The notes: a model not told the origin generated them from the letters alone. 64,000 nt of DNA from Pseudomonadales bacterium (GCA_024234435.1 JACKOF010000001.1:1364001-1428000), one strand, 5' to 3'. Counted from the stretch's first letter, positions 26,288 through 40,438 are shown. Numbers and translations: made by a program.

Positions 26288-26292
26288 AACAT

Positions 26293-26326
26293 AACGGGGC
26301 TTGTAGCGATACAAGCCCCGTTTTTT
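26293..26326 (+). terminator. Rho-independent terminator of tRNA-Asn
   Basis: AACGGGGCTTGTA pairs with TACAAGCCCCGTT around GCGA and is followed by a run of six T. On the minus strand the AT-rich flank could also stop the EAL-HDOD transcript. Confidence 0.9.
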
Positions 26327-26402
26327 ATGATAAAAATGCTTACCGAACGAAACAACTTGTTCTGATTTGGTTGAGATTTTCCCGAAGCAATAGCCAAACA
26401 CT

Positions 26403-27611
26403 CTACGAGATACTGTTACTCCACTGGCAGGACTGAAAGTAAAAACCAGGCAACAGGCTTTCATCAATATCCAGTTCATGTGTGATTTTCGAAATATCAT
26501 CCCAGCAACCCCGCTCATAAAACTTTGCCAGTTTGAGAATAAGACCTGTATGCCCTGCCCCACTAACAAGCGCATCTTTAATGCCATTGCTCAAAGGTAG
26601 TGCTTCCATTATCACTTTCATTGGCTGCCCTATAATGGCATCAACCAGCGACAGCAAGCCAGCGGTAAAGGCCTCCCTCTCAGAAACATTTACCGGCGAT
26701 ACTGCAGCAACAAGCTCACAGAATTTGGCTCGACAGCAGGCACTTCTGGCAATTTCATCAGGTTTCCCCTCTGACAGATTAGACAGCGCCACCATAGAGA
26801 CGAATCGACGAATTTCATTTTGCCCAAGATAAGTAATGGCTTGTTTAATTGAGGATATTCTGGTTTCCAGCGCATAATAAGCCGAGTTGATATATCGCAA
26901 GAGTTTGTAGGTGATGGATATATCTGGCTCAATAAGCTCTTCCAGCTTGTCGATGTTGAAATCTTTCTGATTAACTTCCGCAACCACCTGAAGCAGTTTG
27001 AGTGATACGTCGGGAATGACCGCACCTTTGATAATTTCCGGACGACAGAAAAAGAAACCCTGAAAAAGCTGAAACCCCATTCCTTTTGCCAGATCAAACT
27101 GTTCGTTTGTTTCAATTTTTTCTGCCAGCAGTGTGCGTTCCGAATCAGCTGGTAACATTGCCAGATACTGACGAATCTCTTCCGGTGTCGAGATCAGAAA
27201 ATCAAATTTGATAATCTTGGCCATCGTCACCAGAGGCAACAGCTCTGGCGAAAACACAAAGTCGTCAAGAGCAAGTGTATAGCCACTGTCGCAGAGCTCC
27301 TGGCAGGCTTCTATCAGGTCATCATCCACGTCGATGTCTTCAAGAATCTCTACCACTATTGACTGCCGGGGCAGTAATAACGGAAATTTTTCAATCAGCA
27401 GGTTTTTGATGAAATTAATATAGCCCCGCTTGCCTCCCAGCAGTTTTTCCAGGCCAATTGAAAAATAACTGTTCGAAATAACCGAGGAAGTTTTTGAATC
27501 ACCATCGACCACCATTTGCCCGATCACTTCGTCTTCCCTGAAAAGCAATTCATAACCTGCCAGTTCCTTTTGCTGGTTAAAAATGGGTTGTCGGGCAACA
27601 TTTACATCCAT
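26403..27611 (-). CDS. EAL-HDOD (YuxH-type) signalling protein
   Basis: A 402-residue protein starting MDVNVARQPIFNQQ at the ATG of 27609-27611, with AAGGA eight bases upstream; an earlier in-frame start would add 11 residues without a ribosome site. Residues about 5-195 form an EAL-like domain in which the signature reads YELLFR instead of EAL and only the second-half landmark ALDDF remains. I therefore expect no c-di-GMP hydrolysis, only a degenerate fold. Residues about 200-390 are an HDOD domain (LLRYINSAYYALETRISSIK). Such proteins act as c-di-GMP-linked regulators or scaffolds; the partner is unknown. Confidence 0.88.
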   Translation of the reverse strand: MDVNVARQPIFNQQKELAGYELLFREDEVIGQMVVDGDSKTSSVISNSYFSIGLEKLLGGKRGYINFIKNLLIEKFPLLLPRQSIVVEILEDIDVDDDLIEACQELCDSGYTLALDDFVFSPELLPLVTMAKIIKFDFLISTPEEIRQYLAMLPADSERTLLAEKIETNEQFDLAKGMGFQLFQGFFFCRPEIIKGAVIPDVSLKLLQVVAEVNQKDFNIDKLEELIEPDISITYKLLRYINSAYYALETRISSIKQAITYLGQNEIRRFVSMVALSNLSEGKPDEIARSACCRAKFCELVAAVSPVNVSEREAFTAGLLSLVDAIIGQPMKVIMEALPLSNGIKDALVSGAGHTGLILKLAKFYERGCWDDISKITHELDIDESLLPGFYFQSCQWSNSIS

Positions 27612-27767
27612 ACGGCAAGTCCTTTTAAATCCGGCTCTACGCAAGAAAACGCGTCCAGAGCCATATTTGAATTATTATCCGTAATAATGCGTCAAATGGC
27701 GTTATTTTCCTATCGTTACCGGCCCAATCGCCATACAGGTCTTGACTTGGCGTTATCGCGTTAGAAG

Positions 27768-29153
27768 CTAAATGATTTTTGAGTAACGAATTTCTGTTGT
27801 GGGCTTTTTGAGATAGGCATCAAATACCATGCAAATGCGACGGATCAGTATTCTTCCTGCAGGTGTGACACGAATGAATGTGGTCTCTACGTCGACCAAT
27901 CCGTCTTTAACCATTGGCTGCAAAGCGGTAATTTCTTCTCCAAAGTAGGAGGGGAAATCGATGCCATATTGTTGTTCTATACGTGGAATATCAAGTTCAA
28001 AATGACAAATCAGTTGTTTGATAACATCCTGCCGAAGTAAATCGTCAGCACTCAGCTCGAAACCGCGGGCGAGTGGTAATTTACCACCATCCAATGCATC
28101 CTGATAATCTTCAATTTGCTTGTGGTTCTGTGCAAATACATTATCAATCGCACTGATGGAAGACACGCCAAAGGCCACCATATCGCAGTTGCCGTGAGTG
28201 GCGTAACCCTGAAAGTTCCTCTGCAATACACCCTCCCTTTGCGCAACCGCCAGCTCATCTTCCGGTTTGGCGAAGTGATCCATACCAATATAGACATAAC
28301 CCGCGTCCAACAGCCGCGCTGTCATCCTCTCCATCATCAACAATTTCTCTTCCGAGGTCGGCAATGCTGATGCATCAATCTGCTTTTGCACCTTAAACAA
28401 ATGCGGCATATGAGCATAGTTAAAAATAGACAGGCGATCGGGGTTCAAATCAATAATATTGTCGAGTGTCCGATTGAAGGTCTGCCAGGACTGGTGAGGC
28501 AACCCGTAAATCAGATCCATGCTGATTGAGTGAAAACCTTCGTCGCGGGCAGCATTCACTAATGCCTTGACTTCGTCCACAGAATTAAAGCGGTTCACCG
28601 CCTTTTGCACCACCGGGTCAAAATCCTGAATCCCCATACTGAGTCGGTTGAAACCCAGCTCCCGCAAACAGGTAATGCTTGCAACCTCCATATCCCCAGG
28701 GTGAATCTCGATAGAATACTCACCACTGTCATCATCAAGCAGGTTAAAGTGATCCCGAATTGACGCCATCAACAGAAATTTTTCAGCGTCGCTAATATAG
28801 GTAGGCGTACCTCCACCCCAATGCAGCTGCTGAACAGGCCTGGAGCAATCAAACAATGCCGCTTGCATGGCTATTTCCCGAATCATCCGATTCAAATAAG
28901 GCAATGCACGCTTGCGGTTGGCAGTAATCACTTTATTACAGCCGCAGTAGTAACAGACGGTACTGCAAAACGGAATATGAAAATACAGGGAAAGTGGCCG
29001 CCCGGAAGCATTACTGCGCTCAATAGCGGCGCGCAGATCCTGCTCATCAAATTGCTCATGGAATTGCGGCGCTGTGGGGTATGACGTATAACGCGGCCCG
29101 GACAGATCATAACGATTAATCAGCGAGCGATCCCAAACCATAGATGTATTCAT
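27768..29153 (-). CDS. hemN: Oxygen-independent coproporphyrinogen III oxidase
   Basis: HemN makes protoporphyrinogen IX without oxygen by radical SAM chemistry. The 461-residue protein has GPRYTSYPTAPQFHEQF near the N-terminus and the cluster motif C63-x3-C67-x2-C70 with an additional C72 (FCSTVCYYCGC), then GGGTPTYI and MGIQDFDPVVQKAVNR. The C-terminal HemN domain binds the substrate. A likely FNR/ANR box 61 bases upstream fits induction at low oxygen. ATG at 29151-29153. Confidence 0.96.
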   Translation of the reverse strand: MNTSMVWDRSLINRYDLSGPRYTSYPTAPQFHEQFDEQDLRAAIERSNASGRPLSLYFHIPFCSTVCYYCGCNKVITANRKRALPYLNRMIREIAMQAALFDCSRPVQQLHWGGGTPTYISDAEKFLLMASIRDHFNLLDDDSGEYSIEIHPGDMEVASITCLRELGFNRLSMGIQDFDPVVQKAVNRFNSVDEVKALVNAARDEGFHSISMDLIYGLPHQSWQTFNRTLDNIIDLNPDRLSIFNYAHMPHLFKVQKQIDASALPTSEEKLLMMERMTARLLDAGYVYIGMDHFAKPEDELAVAQREGVLQRNFQGYATHGNCDMVAFGVSSISAIDNVFAQNHKQIEDYQDALDGGKLPLARGFELSADDLLRQDVIKQLICHFELDIPRIEQQYGIDFPSYFGEEITALQPMVKDGLVDVETTFIRVTPAGRILIRRICMVFDAYLKKPTTEIRYSKII

Positions 29154-29213
29154 GCTAACCAGATAAGTATTACTGATGGAGCTGCATTTAAGCGCAAGAC
29201 AAATTTAAACACA

Positions 29214-29227
29214 CTGACACACATCAA
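29214..29227 (-). promoter_or_regulatory. Possible FNR/ANR box upstream of hemN
   Basis: On the minus strand TTGATGTGTGTCAG matches the consensus TTGAT-N4-ATCAA at eight of ten positions, centred about 68 bases before the hemN start. hemN genes of this type are commonly controlled by FNR/ANR. Confidence 0.45.
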
Positions 29228-29295
29228 ATGCGTCAGCAAAGAAACCTGATAGAGAATAACCAACTCCATGACCACAATCTGAAAGCCAGCCCCGC

Positions 29296-30117
29296 TCAAT
29301 TTGCTAACTGCATCACCAGCGTCAATATCGCCATCACCAGCATCAACACAGAAAAAAGCTTTTGAAGACCGGGACCCGCAATATATCGGCTGATCACAAT
29401 ACCAAGCACCATACCGACAACGCCACCCGACGCAATTAATAGCAGTAGTGATGTGTTCAGGTGCTCACCTGTTAGCAAGTAACTGACAAAACCTGAACCA
29501 CTGACAATCGCAATAATAACCAGTGACGTGGCGACCGCCTGCCTGATAGTAATGCCCGTCAGAAAAAGCAGTGTTGGCACAATAAGAAAACCGCCGCCAA
29601 CCCCAAACAACCTCGACAACAGGCCAGTGACTGATGCTCCCACCGTAATACCCAGCACGCAGGGCAGGCCAATTTGAAATGTTTCAAAGTGATTGAACCG
29701 ACAAATAGCGCCAGCCTGTTCAATGCTTTCTTGCTGACCGGCCCTGACAATCATTGCATCCTGCGGATGGCGGTTGGCCTGAATCCACATCCGGGAAGCG
29801 ATAACCAACACCAACACGGAAAAAGCAATCATCAATACAGATTCATCAATCTGTCGATTGCTCCAATTTCCAAGCGGGGCAACAAGTCCGCCTACTACGG
29901 CATAAACCATTGCGGGCAGCCATTGGATATCGCCGCCTTTCAAACGGCTTAAACTGCCGAACAGGGCACTGATAGCCACTGCACCTAAAGATAAGCCTAT
30001 GGCTTGCTGGGCTGGCAGGCCAAGCAATACAATCAAAAGCGGTACGGCAAAAACGGAGCCACCAGCACCCGTCAAGCCCAGCACCAAACCAATGACAACA
30101 CCAACAATTAAAGCCAT
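29296..30117 (-). CDS. TauE/SafE family membrane transporter
   Basis: About 273 residues with eight predicted membrane helices in two halves, each starting with a glycine-rich motif (GLVLGLTGAGGSVFAVPLL and LSRLFGVGGGFLIVPTLL). The family exports or imports sulfite, sulfoacetate or related organosulfur anions; substrate here is not determined. I start at the ATG of 30115-30117; a longer frame adds 25 residues of non-membrane sequence that overlap the eno terminator region. It has no close operon partner; eno lies downstream beyond a terminator. Confidence 0.85.
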   Translation of the reverse strand: MALIVGVVIGLVLGLTGAGGSVFAVPLLIVLLGLPAQQAIGLSLGAVAISALFGSLSRLKGGDIQWLPAMVYAVVGGLVAPLGNWSNRQIDESVLMIAFSVLVLVIASRMWIQANRHPQDAMIVRAGQQESIEQAGAICRFNHFETFQIGLPCVLGITVGASVTGLLSRLFGVGGGFLIVPTLLFLTGITIRQAVATSLVIIAIVSGSGFVSYLLTGEHLNTSLLLLIASGGVVGMVLGIVISRYIAGPGLQKLFSVLMLVMAILTLVMQLAN

Positions 30118-30166
30118 ATATTTATCGCAGTGTAAGCTGAATTCGGATTGATAAAGTGTAGCGCAT

Positions 30167-30203
30167 AAAAAAGCGGCCCTGACAATCATCAACGCCGCTT
30201 TTT
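30167..30203 (-). terminator. Hairpin between the TauE/SafE start region and eno
   Basis: AAAAAGCGGC pairs with GCCGCTTTTT across a 16-base loop, with a T-run on the minus strand. It lies just downstream of the eno stop and upstream of the transporter start, so it terminates eno. Confidence 0.8.
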
Positions 30204-30219
30204 AACACTGCAAGCGATA

Positions 30220-31509
<1,290 letters not shown>

Positions 31510-31602
31510 TTAATTTTTCTCCAGAGAATTTAAAACTTTCCTGTCGCTGACAAAAGTGTCCGCTATAGCCTCAAATATTGCATACCAGATACCGATCCAT
31601 GA

Positions 31603-34199
<2,597 letters not shown>

Positions 34200-34313
34200 T
34201 CAGTGGGGCAATAGCTGTCTCAAGATGGGAAGCCAGACTACCAGAAAGGGCGTCTTACCTCAACGAAAAGTCTCAATGAAAACGCTTGAAAAAGAGGTGG
34301 ACTCCCTAAAAAA

Positions 34314-35654
34314 TCATTGCCGAAAACGCGGGTCCGGCACCCAGCTCAACTGCCAGCCCGACTCATCCACTCCAGCCTGAAAACCCTCACAAACCCATAA
34401 GTCTGCGACAGCCACCAATTGACGATTCACGTAAATCAATGGTGCACAATCCCTCAACCAGGGTTCAAGGTGAGTCTGCTGGAGCAACTTTTTTAGCGTA
34501 TTCGAGGCACTGCGCCCAGCCGGGCGACATCGCTCCCCCCCCTGTCGACAGCAAACCTCTACTCTGCTGCCTGCTACTATTTTCAAACCGCCTCCCTTTG
34601 TTGGACAGGCAGACAAAGAACCACCGCCAGGCAGTGACAGCCAATGATCAATATTCCAGGGTATAACACCATCAAAATGGAACGTTGAAACAGCCACATC
34701 CGGCATCATATAGATTCGCTCGCCGAATCGCCGCAAGACCGTATCACCCCAACTTACTTTCGGGGCTGCATCCTGTCTGGCGAGAAATAATTCGCGCTCA
34801 ACCGTTGTCAATACTTTGTGGCCTGGCAGTGACTGCTGATGGCGACTCGCCCAGTAACGCAACACATTACTGCGCCTGAATAAGGGTAAATCGAGCAGTT
34901 CTGGAAAGGCTATGCTCCATCCCAGTCGCTCCTGTCGCTCTGAAAGGAGTTCGAAATCATTTTCGGCAACTTCATCCAGCAATTGGCTTGCCTCATCACA
35001 AAGTGAAGCGCTGTGGGAAATCCGCTGTGTGTAATCCGGCCAGCGGTCTGCCATTGCCGGAATCACTTGATGGCGCAGAAAATTCCGGTCGAAATCAATA
35101 GCAAAATTACTCTCATCCTCGATCCAGGCCAGCTGATGATGGCGCGCGTAGTTTTCCAGCTGATTGCGGGAATACAGCAACAAAGGCCTTATCAGCTCTC
35201 CTCTACCGAGCTTGCGCTGCCGAGGAATACCCGCCAGGCCTTTCACTCCGGATCCTCGCAGCAAGCGGTACAAAACCGTTTCCACCTGATCGTCGGCATG
35301 ATGGCCCATCAAGAGTAACTCGCCCTCCTGTAGCAGCTTTTCAAAAACGGCATAACGCGCGTTCCGAGCCGCCTGCTCCAGCCCCAGCCCTGCGCTGTCG
35401 ACAGACACCGCCTCACTGATCAGATTAACCCCAAGGCTTTCACACTGATGTTGGCAATGCTGCCCCCACTGATCCGCATTAGCAGACAGTTGATGGTTAA
35501 TATGGATGGCAGTAATTTTCTCTTTGCCCAGCAATTGCACCAACGCGTGCAACAAGACATGGGAGTCCAGGCCACCACTATAGGCAACATAACAGTGCCC
35601 TGCGGCGCGAAACTGCCTCAGGTGCACCGCCAGACAATCGGCGTTAAAAGACAT
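34314..35654 (-). CDS. tilS: tRNA(Ile)-lysidine synthase
   Basis: TilS attaches lysine to C34 of tRNA-Ile(CAU), switching it from Met to Ile decoding. The PP-loop SGGLDSHVLL is at about 27-36, with HHADDQVETVLYRLLRGSGV following, then the central and C-terminal tRNA-binding domains. I start at the ATG of 35652-35654 (446 residues) because the longer frame uses a TTG and adds eight unsupported residues. The gene lies between accA, behind a terminator, and pyrG. Confidence 0.94.
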   Translation of the reverse strand: MSFNADCLAVHLRQFRAAGHCYVAYSGGLDSHVLLHALVQLLGKEKITAIHINHQLSANADQWGQHCQHQCESLGVNLISEAVSVDSAGLGLEQAARNARYAVFEKLLQEGELLLMGHHADDQVETVLYRLLRGSGVKGLAGIPRQRKLGRGELIRPLLLYSRNQLENYARHHQLAWIEDESNFAIDFDRNFLRHQVIPAMADRWPDYTQRISHSASLCDEASQLLDEVAENDFELLSERQERLGWSIAFPELLDLPLFRRSNVLRYWASRHQQSLPGHKVLTTVERELFLARQDAAPKVSWGDTVLRRFGERIYMMPDVAVSTFHFDGVIPWNIDHWLSLPGGGSLSACPTKGGGLKIVAGSRVEVCCRQGGERCRPAGRSASNTLKKLLQQTHLEPWLRDCAPLIYVNRQLVAVADLWVCEGFQAGVDESGWQLSWVPDPRFRQ

Positions 35655-35715
35655 GTCGCTCAGAAAACCATCCTGCAATAAAAATGACGTTCACAAGTAA
35701 AGTGTAACGCAAAAG

Positions 35716-35740
35716 AAAAAGCCGACGTTAAAACGTCGGC
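35716..35740 (-). terminator. Rho-independent terminator after accA
   Basis: GCCGACGTT and AACGTCGGC form a self-complementary stem at 35721-35740, followed by a T-rich run (TTTTTCTTTT) on the minus strand. Confidence 0.85.
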
Positions 35741-35762
35741 TCCCGCTCCGGCAACCTCATCC

Positions 35763-36713
35763 CTAACCGTTACCATAGCTCATCAAACGGTCGTAACGTT
35801 TTTTGAGCAGATCGTCCAGAGGCTCTTTCTGCAATCGATCCAGCTGCTCTACCAAAGCCTTTTTAAGGCTCTGAGCCATCTTATCAATATCTCTGTGGGC
35901 TCCACCAAGCGGCTCAGGAATGGTTTGGTCAACAATGCCAAGTTGTTCCAATACCGATGAAGTAACACCCATCGCCTCTGCAGCATCGGGTGCTTTCTCG
36001 CTGGTTTTCCAGATAATGTTGGCACAGCCTTCGGGAGAAATCACAAAATAGGTGGCGTATTGCAGCATATTCAACCAGTCACCCACGCCTATGGCCAGCG
36101 CGCCACCCGAGCTGCCTTCGCCAATCACCGTACAAATCATAGGAGTCCTGAGGCTGGACATTACTGCCAGGTTTTCTGCCACAGCCTCACTGATGCCCCG
36201 CTCTTCCGAATCAATACCCGGATAAGCGCCTGGCGTATCAATTAAAGTGAGCACCGGCATTTTGAATCGCTCGGCCATTTTCATCAGCCGCTTTGCCTTG
36301 CGGTAACCCTCCGGCTTGGGCATACCAAAATTACGATACACTTTTTCTGTAACACCGCGGCCTTTTTCTTCGCCAATAACCATCACTGGGCGACCTTCAA
36401 GTCGGGCCACACCACCGACAATGGCCTTATCATCACCAAACTGACGATCACCGTGCAGCTCTTCAAAATCTGTGAAAATACGGTTGATATAGTCCATCGC
36501 ATATGGACGCTGTGGGTGACGGGCCACCTGTACAACCTGCCAGGACGATAAATCCTTGTAAATACTTTCGGTGAGCTTGCGAGACTTGCCACGAAGCTTG
36601 GAAACTTCTTCAGAAATATTCAGATCATTGTCATTGCCAACCAACTGCAGCTCTTCTATTTTTGCTTCCAGCTCTGCAATCGGTTGCTCAAAATCCAGGT
36701 AATTCAAATCCAT
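35763..36713 (-). CDS. accA: Acetyl-CoA carboxylase carboxyltransferase alpha subunit
   Basis: AccA is half of the carboxyltransferase that makes malonyl-CoA for fatty acid synthesis, paired with AccD. The 316-residue protein shows the N-terminal helix [20 protein letters not shown], the [16 protein letters not shown] segment, and the crotonase-like core with [16 protein letters not shown] and [15 protein letters not shown]. It follows dnaE in the canonical order. Confidence 0.98.
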   Translation of the reverse strand: MDLNYLDFEQPIAELEAKIEELQLVGNDNDLNISEEVSKLRGKSRKLTESIYKDLSSWQVVQVARHPQRPYAMDYINRIFTDFEELHGDRQFGDDKAIVGGVARLEGRPVMVIGEEKGRGVTEKVYRNFGMPKPEGYRKAKRLMKMAERFKMPVLTLIDTPGAYPGIDSEERGISEAVAENLAVMSSLRTPMICTVIGEGSSGGALAIGVGDWLNMLQYATYFVISPEGCANIIWKTSEKAPDAAEAMGVTSSVLEQLGIVDQTIPEPLGGAHRDIDKMAQSLKKALVEQLDRLQKEPLDDLLKKRYDRLMSYGNG

Positions 36714-36833
36714 AGGAAGTTTTTCTCTCTCATCGTGCGCTTTTCGGGCAAAGCCATATTAATGGGGCATTATAACCGCCTAATTTACTATTCCAGGAAA
36801 AATTTAGCCATAAGTTCTTTTCACCGCACACCA

Positions 36834-39800
36834 TCAACGAAAATTCAACTCCACACTGTTGATACCATACTGCTCCCGCAACCTGTGTAACAGCTCGTCT
36901 TCCGGGTTTACCGCCCAATCCTTGCCGAGGGCAATTTCCCCAACGGCCTGCCCCTGATTATAGACAACCCGCAGTGGGCACTGCCCTGTCCGGTAAGGCA
37001 TCACAGTTTCAACCAGCTGATCCACACCGTTACCGTTAAGCTGAGTGGCACTGACCTTTACAGAAATGCTTTTCAGGTACGTGGTACGGGCTTCATGGAG
37101 GGTTTTGACTTGCATGGCACGCATTTTCAGGCCACCGCTATAATCGTCTTCGCTCACCACTCCTTCGATGACCAGCAGCGCATCCTTGGCAATTTTTTCG
37201 CGATGCTCATTAAACGCTTCGGCAAAAACAGCCACCTCAATACGTCCGCTGCGATCATCCACCACCAGAAAAGCCATATTGTCGCCGCGCTTGTTCTTCA
37301 TTGTTCGCATGCCAACTACCAGGCCCGCTACCAGCTGACCTTCTCTGGAAGGCTTTAAATCCACAATTCTGCCACCCACAAAGTGGGTCAGTTCTTCCGC
37401 GTACTCATCCACCGGGTGACCCGTCAGGTATAGCCCCAGGGTGTCTTTCTCACCGCTGAGTCTCTCCTTGGCCTTAAAAGCCCTGATAGAGCGAAAGCTC
37501 TGATAACCTACTTCCGGAGCACTTTCCACAACACTGGCTCCGAATAAATCGCTCATTCCACTATTGGTATTCCGGGTATGTTGCTCGGCAAGTTTGACCG
37601 CTTCCTCCATGGCTGCAAGCATCACTGCTCGGCGATAACCTATCTCGCCATCCGGCCCTATTTCATCCAGAGCGCCGGAGCGAATCAGGGCCTCAAGTGC
37701 TCTCTTGTTGACCTTACGGGCATCAACCCGGGCACAGAAATCAAACAAATCCTTGAAGGCACCCCCTGACTGACGAGCGGCGATAATACTTTCTACCGGA
37801 CCTTCTCCTAGCCCCTTAATGGCTCCCAGCCCGTAAATCACCTCGCCTTTGTCAGATACGGTAAAGGAGAACTCACCCCGGTTCACATCCGGTGGCAATA
37901 AAGGCAGACTCAGGTTGTGGCATTCATCTACCAGAGTCACCACCTTGTCGGTATTCTGCATATCAGCAGACATAACCGCCGCCATGAACTGTGAGGGGTA
38001 GTGAGCCTTTAGCCAGGCTGTCTGGTAAGCAAGTAGCGCATATGCGGCAGAGTGGGATTTGTTAAATCCGTAGCCGGCAAATTTTTCCATCAAATCAAAA
38101 ATATTGCTGGCAAGTTCTTTCTCAAAGCCTTGCTTCTCGGCGCCAGCCATAAACAACTCGCGCTGCTTGGCCATTTCTTCCGGCTTTTTCTTACCCATTG
38201 CACGACGCAACAAGTCAGCACCGCCCAGCGTATAACCACCCATAACCTGAGCAATTTGCATGACCTGCTCCTGGTAAAGAATGATGCCATAGGTCGGTTC
38301 CAGTACTGGCTTCAGTGTTTCGTGCTGGTATTTCGGGTGCGGATAGGCAAGCTCTGCACGCCCATGTTTACGGTTGATAAAGTCATCCACCATGCCGGAT
38401 TGCAGCGGCCCCGGCCGAAACAGCGCCACCAGTGCCACAATGTCTTCAAAACAGCCTGGCTCCACCCGCTTGATCAGGTCTTTCATACCGCGTGATTCCA
38501 GCTGGAACACTGCCGTTGTTTCAGCCCGCTTCATCAATCCGTAGGTCAGCACATCGTCCAGTGGTATTGATTCAATGGTAATCGGCTCCTCACCCTGCAC
38601 CTGACGATATTGATTCACCATTGCCACAGCCCAATCAATGATGGTGAGTGTTCTCAAACCAAGAAAATCAAACTTGACCAGCCCGGCCTGCTCGACATCA
38701 TCTTTATCAAACTGGGTAACCAGCCCCTCTCCAGCCTCATCACAGTACAGTGGCGAAAAATCGGTTAGCCGGGTCGGGGCAATCACAACTCCACCCGCGT
38801 GCTTGCCCACATTTCGGGTAATACCTTCCAGCTGCAGAGCCATTTCCCAGATACCCTGAGCTTCCTCGTCACTATCCAGAAACTCTTTGAGACGCTCTTC
38901 TTGCTGCAACGCTTTCTCAAGGGTCATACCAATATCAGGGGGAATCATTTTTGAAAGCTTGTCAGCCAGACCATAGGACTTACCCTGCACTCTGGCTACA
39001 TCACGCACTACAGCCTTTGCTGCCATGGTGCCAAAGGTAATGATCTGGGATACCGCCTCACGACCATAGCGCTCAGAAACATAGGCGATGACCCTGTCCC
39101 TGTTGTCCATACAGAAATCAATATCAAAATCCGGCATGGAAACCCGTTCCGGGTTCAAAAACCGTTCAAAAAGCAAGTCATAGGCAAGCGGGTCCAGGTC
39201 GGTAATCTCCAGCGCATAAGCAACCAGTGATCCGGCGCCAGAGCCTCGCCCCGGCCCCACGGGTATATCGTTTTGCTTGGCCCAGCGAATGAAATCCATC
39301 ACGATCAGAAAATAACCGGGGAATCCCATCTGAATAATAATGTCGAGCTCAAAGCGAAGGCGCTCATCATAGGGTTTTCTACGCTCGGCATAGTCATCCG
39401 CATCACTGTCCAGAATAACAGACAACCGCTTTTCCAAACCTTCCTGGGAAACCTGTTCGAAAAAACCATTGATGGTCATCCCTTCGGGGATAGGGTATTC
39501 GGGCAGGAAGTAATTGCCGAGACTTAGCTCGAGATTACAGCGCTTGGCGATTTCAACGCTGTTCTGCAATGCTTCGGGAATATCGCTAAACAGATCCGTC
39601 ATTTCCTCCACAGAGCGGAAATACTGCTGATCACTGTAGCGCCGCTCTCGACGAGGGTCATCCAGAGCACGTCCTTCACGAATACAGACTCTGGCTTCAT
39701 GCGCTTCGAACTGCTCGGCATCAAGGAAACGCACATCATTGGTCGCCACCACCGGACAGTTGTTTATTTCTGCCAGCGACACGGCCGCATGGAGGTAATC

Positions 39801-40331
39801 TTCCTCTTCATCACGCCCGGTCCGACACAGCATCAGATAGAGGCGCTCAGGAAAATGCTCTGCCCAGAACTGCAACAGCTCTGAAGCCTGCTCCTGACGA
39901 CCGGAAAGCAGTGCCTGTCCGACATCGCTTTCTCGCCCCAGCAATATCAACAATCCCTCGGCATTCTCGGCAAGCCATTGACGCTGTACCAGGGGTTTAC
40001 CCTGCACCTGCCCTTCCAGATACGCTCGAGAAATCAATGTGGTGAGGTTCTTGTAGCCAGCGCCATTCTGCACCAGCAACGTGACACCTGAGGGTAACGC
40101 ATCAGGCAACGGGTTTTCGACCAGTAGATCCGAGCCGCATACCGGCTTGATACCGACCTGCTGCGCAGCCTTGTAAAACTTCACTAACGCATAGAAATTA
40201 CATACATCAGTAATGGCCACAGCGGGCATACCAAGGCTTGCGGCACGCTCTACCAGCGGCTTAACTCGCACCATGCCGTCCACCAGCGAATATTCACTAT
40301 GCAGACGGAGATGTACAAAGCTTGGTTCCAT
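36834..40331 (-). CDS. dnaE: DNA polymerase III alpha subunit
   Basis: DnaE is the replicative polymerase. The 1165-residue protein (E. coli 1160) has the PHP domain at the N-terminus (FVHLRLHSEYSLVDG), the palm with catalytic aspartates D401 and D403 in MPDFDIDFCMDNRD, the thumb/fingers and beta-binding region (DLLRRAMGKKKPEEM, FNKSHSAAYALLAYQTAW), and the C-terminal OB-fold (VVGMRTMKNKRGDNMAFLVV). All landmarks are present. It lies between rnhB and accA in the standard order. Confidence 0.98.
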   Translation of the reverse strand: MEPSFVHLRLHSEYSLVDGMVRVKPLVERAASLGMPAVAITDVCNFYALVKFYKAAQQVGIKPVCGSDLLVENPLPDALPSGVTLLVQNGAGYKNLTTLISRAYLEGQVQGKPLVQRQWLAENAEGLLILLGRESDVGQALLSGRQEQASELLQFWAEHFPERLYLMLCRTGRDEEEDYLHAAVSLAEINNCPVVATNDVRFLDAEQFEAHEARVCIREGRALDDPRRERRYSDQQYFRSVEEMTDLFSDIPEALQNSVEIAKRCNLELSLGNYFLPEYPIPEGMTINGFFEQVSQEGLEKRLSVILDSDADDYAERRKPYDERLRFELDIIIQMGFPGYFLIVMDFIRWAKQNDIPVGPGRGSGAGSLVAYALEITDLDPLAYDLLFERFLNPERVSMPDFDIDFCMDNRDRVIAYVSERYGREAVSQIITFGTMAAKAVVRDVARVQGKSYGLADKLSKMIPPDIGMTLEKALQQEERLKEFLDSDEEAQGIWEMALQLEGITRNVGKHAGGVVIAPTRLTDFSPLYCDEAGEGLVTQFDKDDVEQAGLVKFDFLGLRTLTIIDWAVAMVNQYRQVQGEEPITIESIPLDDVLTYGLMKRAETTAVFQLESRGMKDLIKRVEPGCFEDIVALVALFRPGPLQSGMVDDFINRKHGRAELAYPHPKYQHETLKPVLEPTYGIILYQEQVMQIAQVMGGYTLGGADLLRRAMGKKKPEEMAKQRELFMAGAEKQGFEKELASNIFDLMEKFAGYGFNKSHSAAYALLAYQTAWLKAHYPSQFMAAVMSADMQNTDKVVTLVDECHNLSLPLLPPDVNRGEFSFTVSDKGEVIYGLGAIKGLGEGPVESIIAARQSGGAFKDLFDFCARVDARKVNKRALEALIRSGALDEIGPDGEIGYRRAVMLAAMEEAVKLAEQHTRNTNSGMSDLFGASVVESAPEVGYQSFRSIRAFKAKERLSGEKDTLGLYLTGHPVDEYAEELTHFVGGRIVDLKPSREGQLVAGLVVGMRTMKNKRGDNMAFLVVDDRSGRIEVAVFAEAFNEHREKIAKDALLVIEGVVSEDDYSGGLKMRAMQVKTLHEARTTYLKSISVKVSATQLNGNGVDQLVETVMPYRTGQCPLRVVYNQGQAVGEIALGKDWAVNPEDELLHRLREQYGINSVELNFR

Positions 40332-40438
40332 TAAATTCCGGATTCCTGATTGACCCGACTACACATCGGTTGCGGTATTCAAAAGACAAAAGTCAGTGGC
40401 AGAACATTCTAGATCAATGCACTGAGTAATCAATGCCT

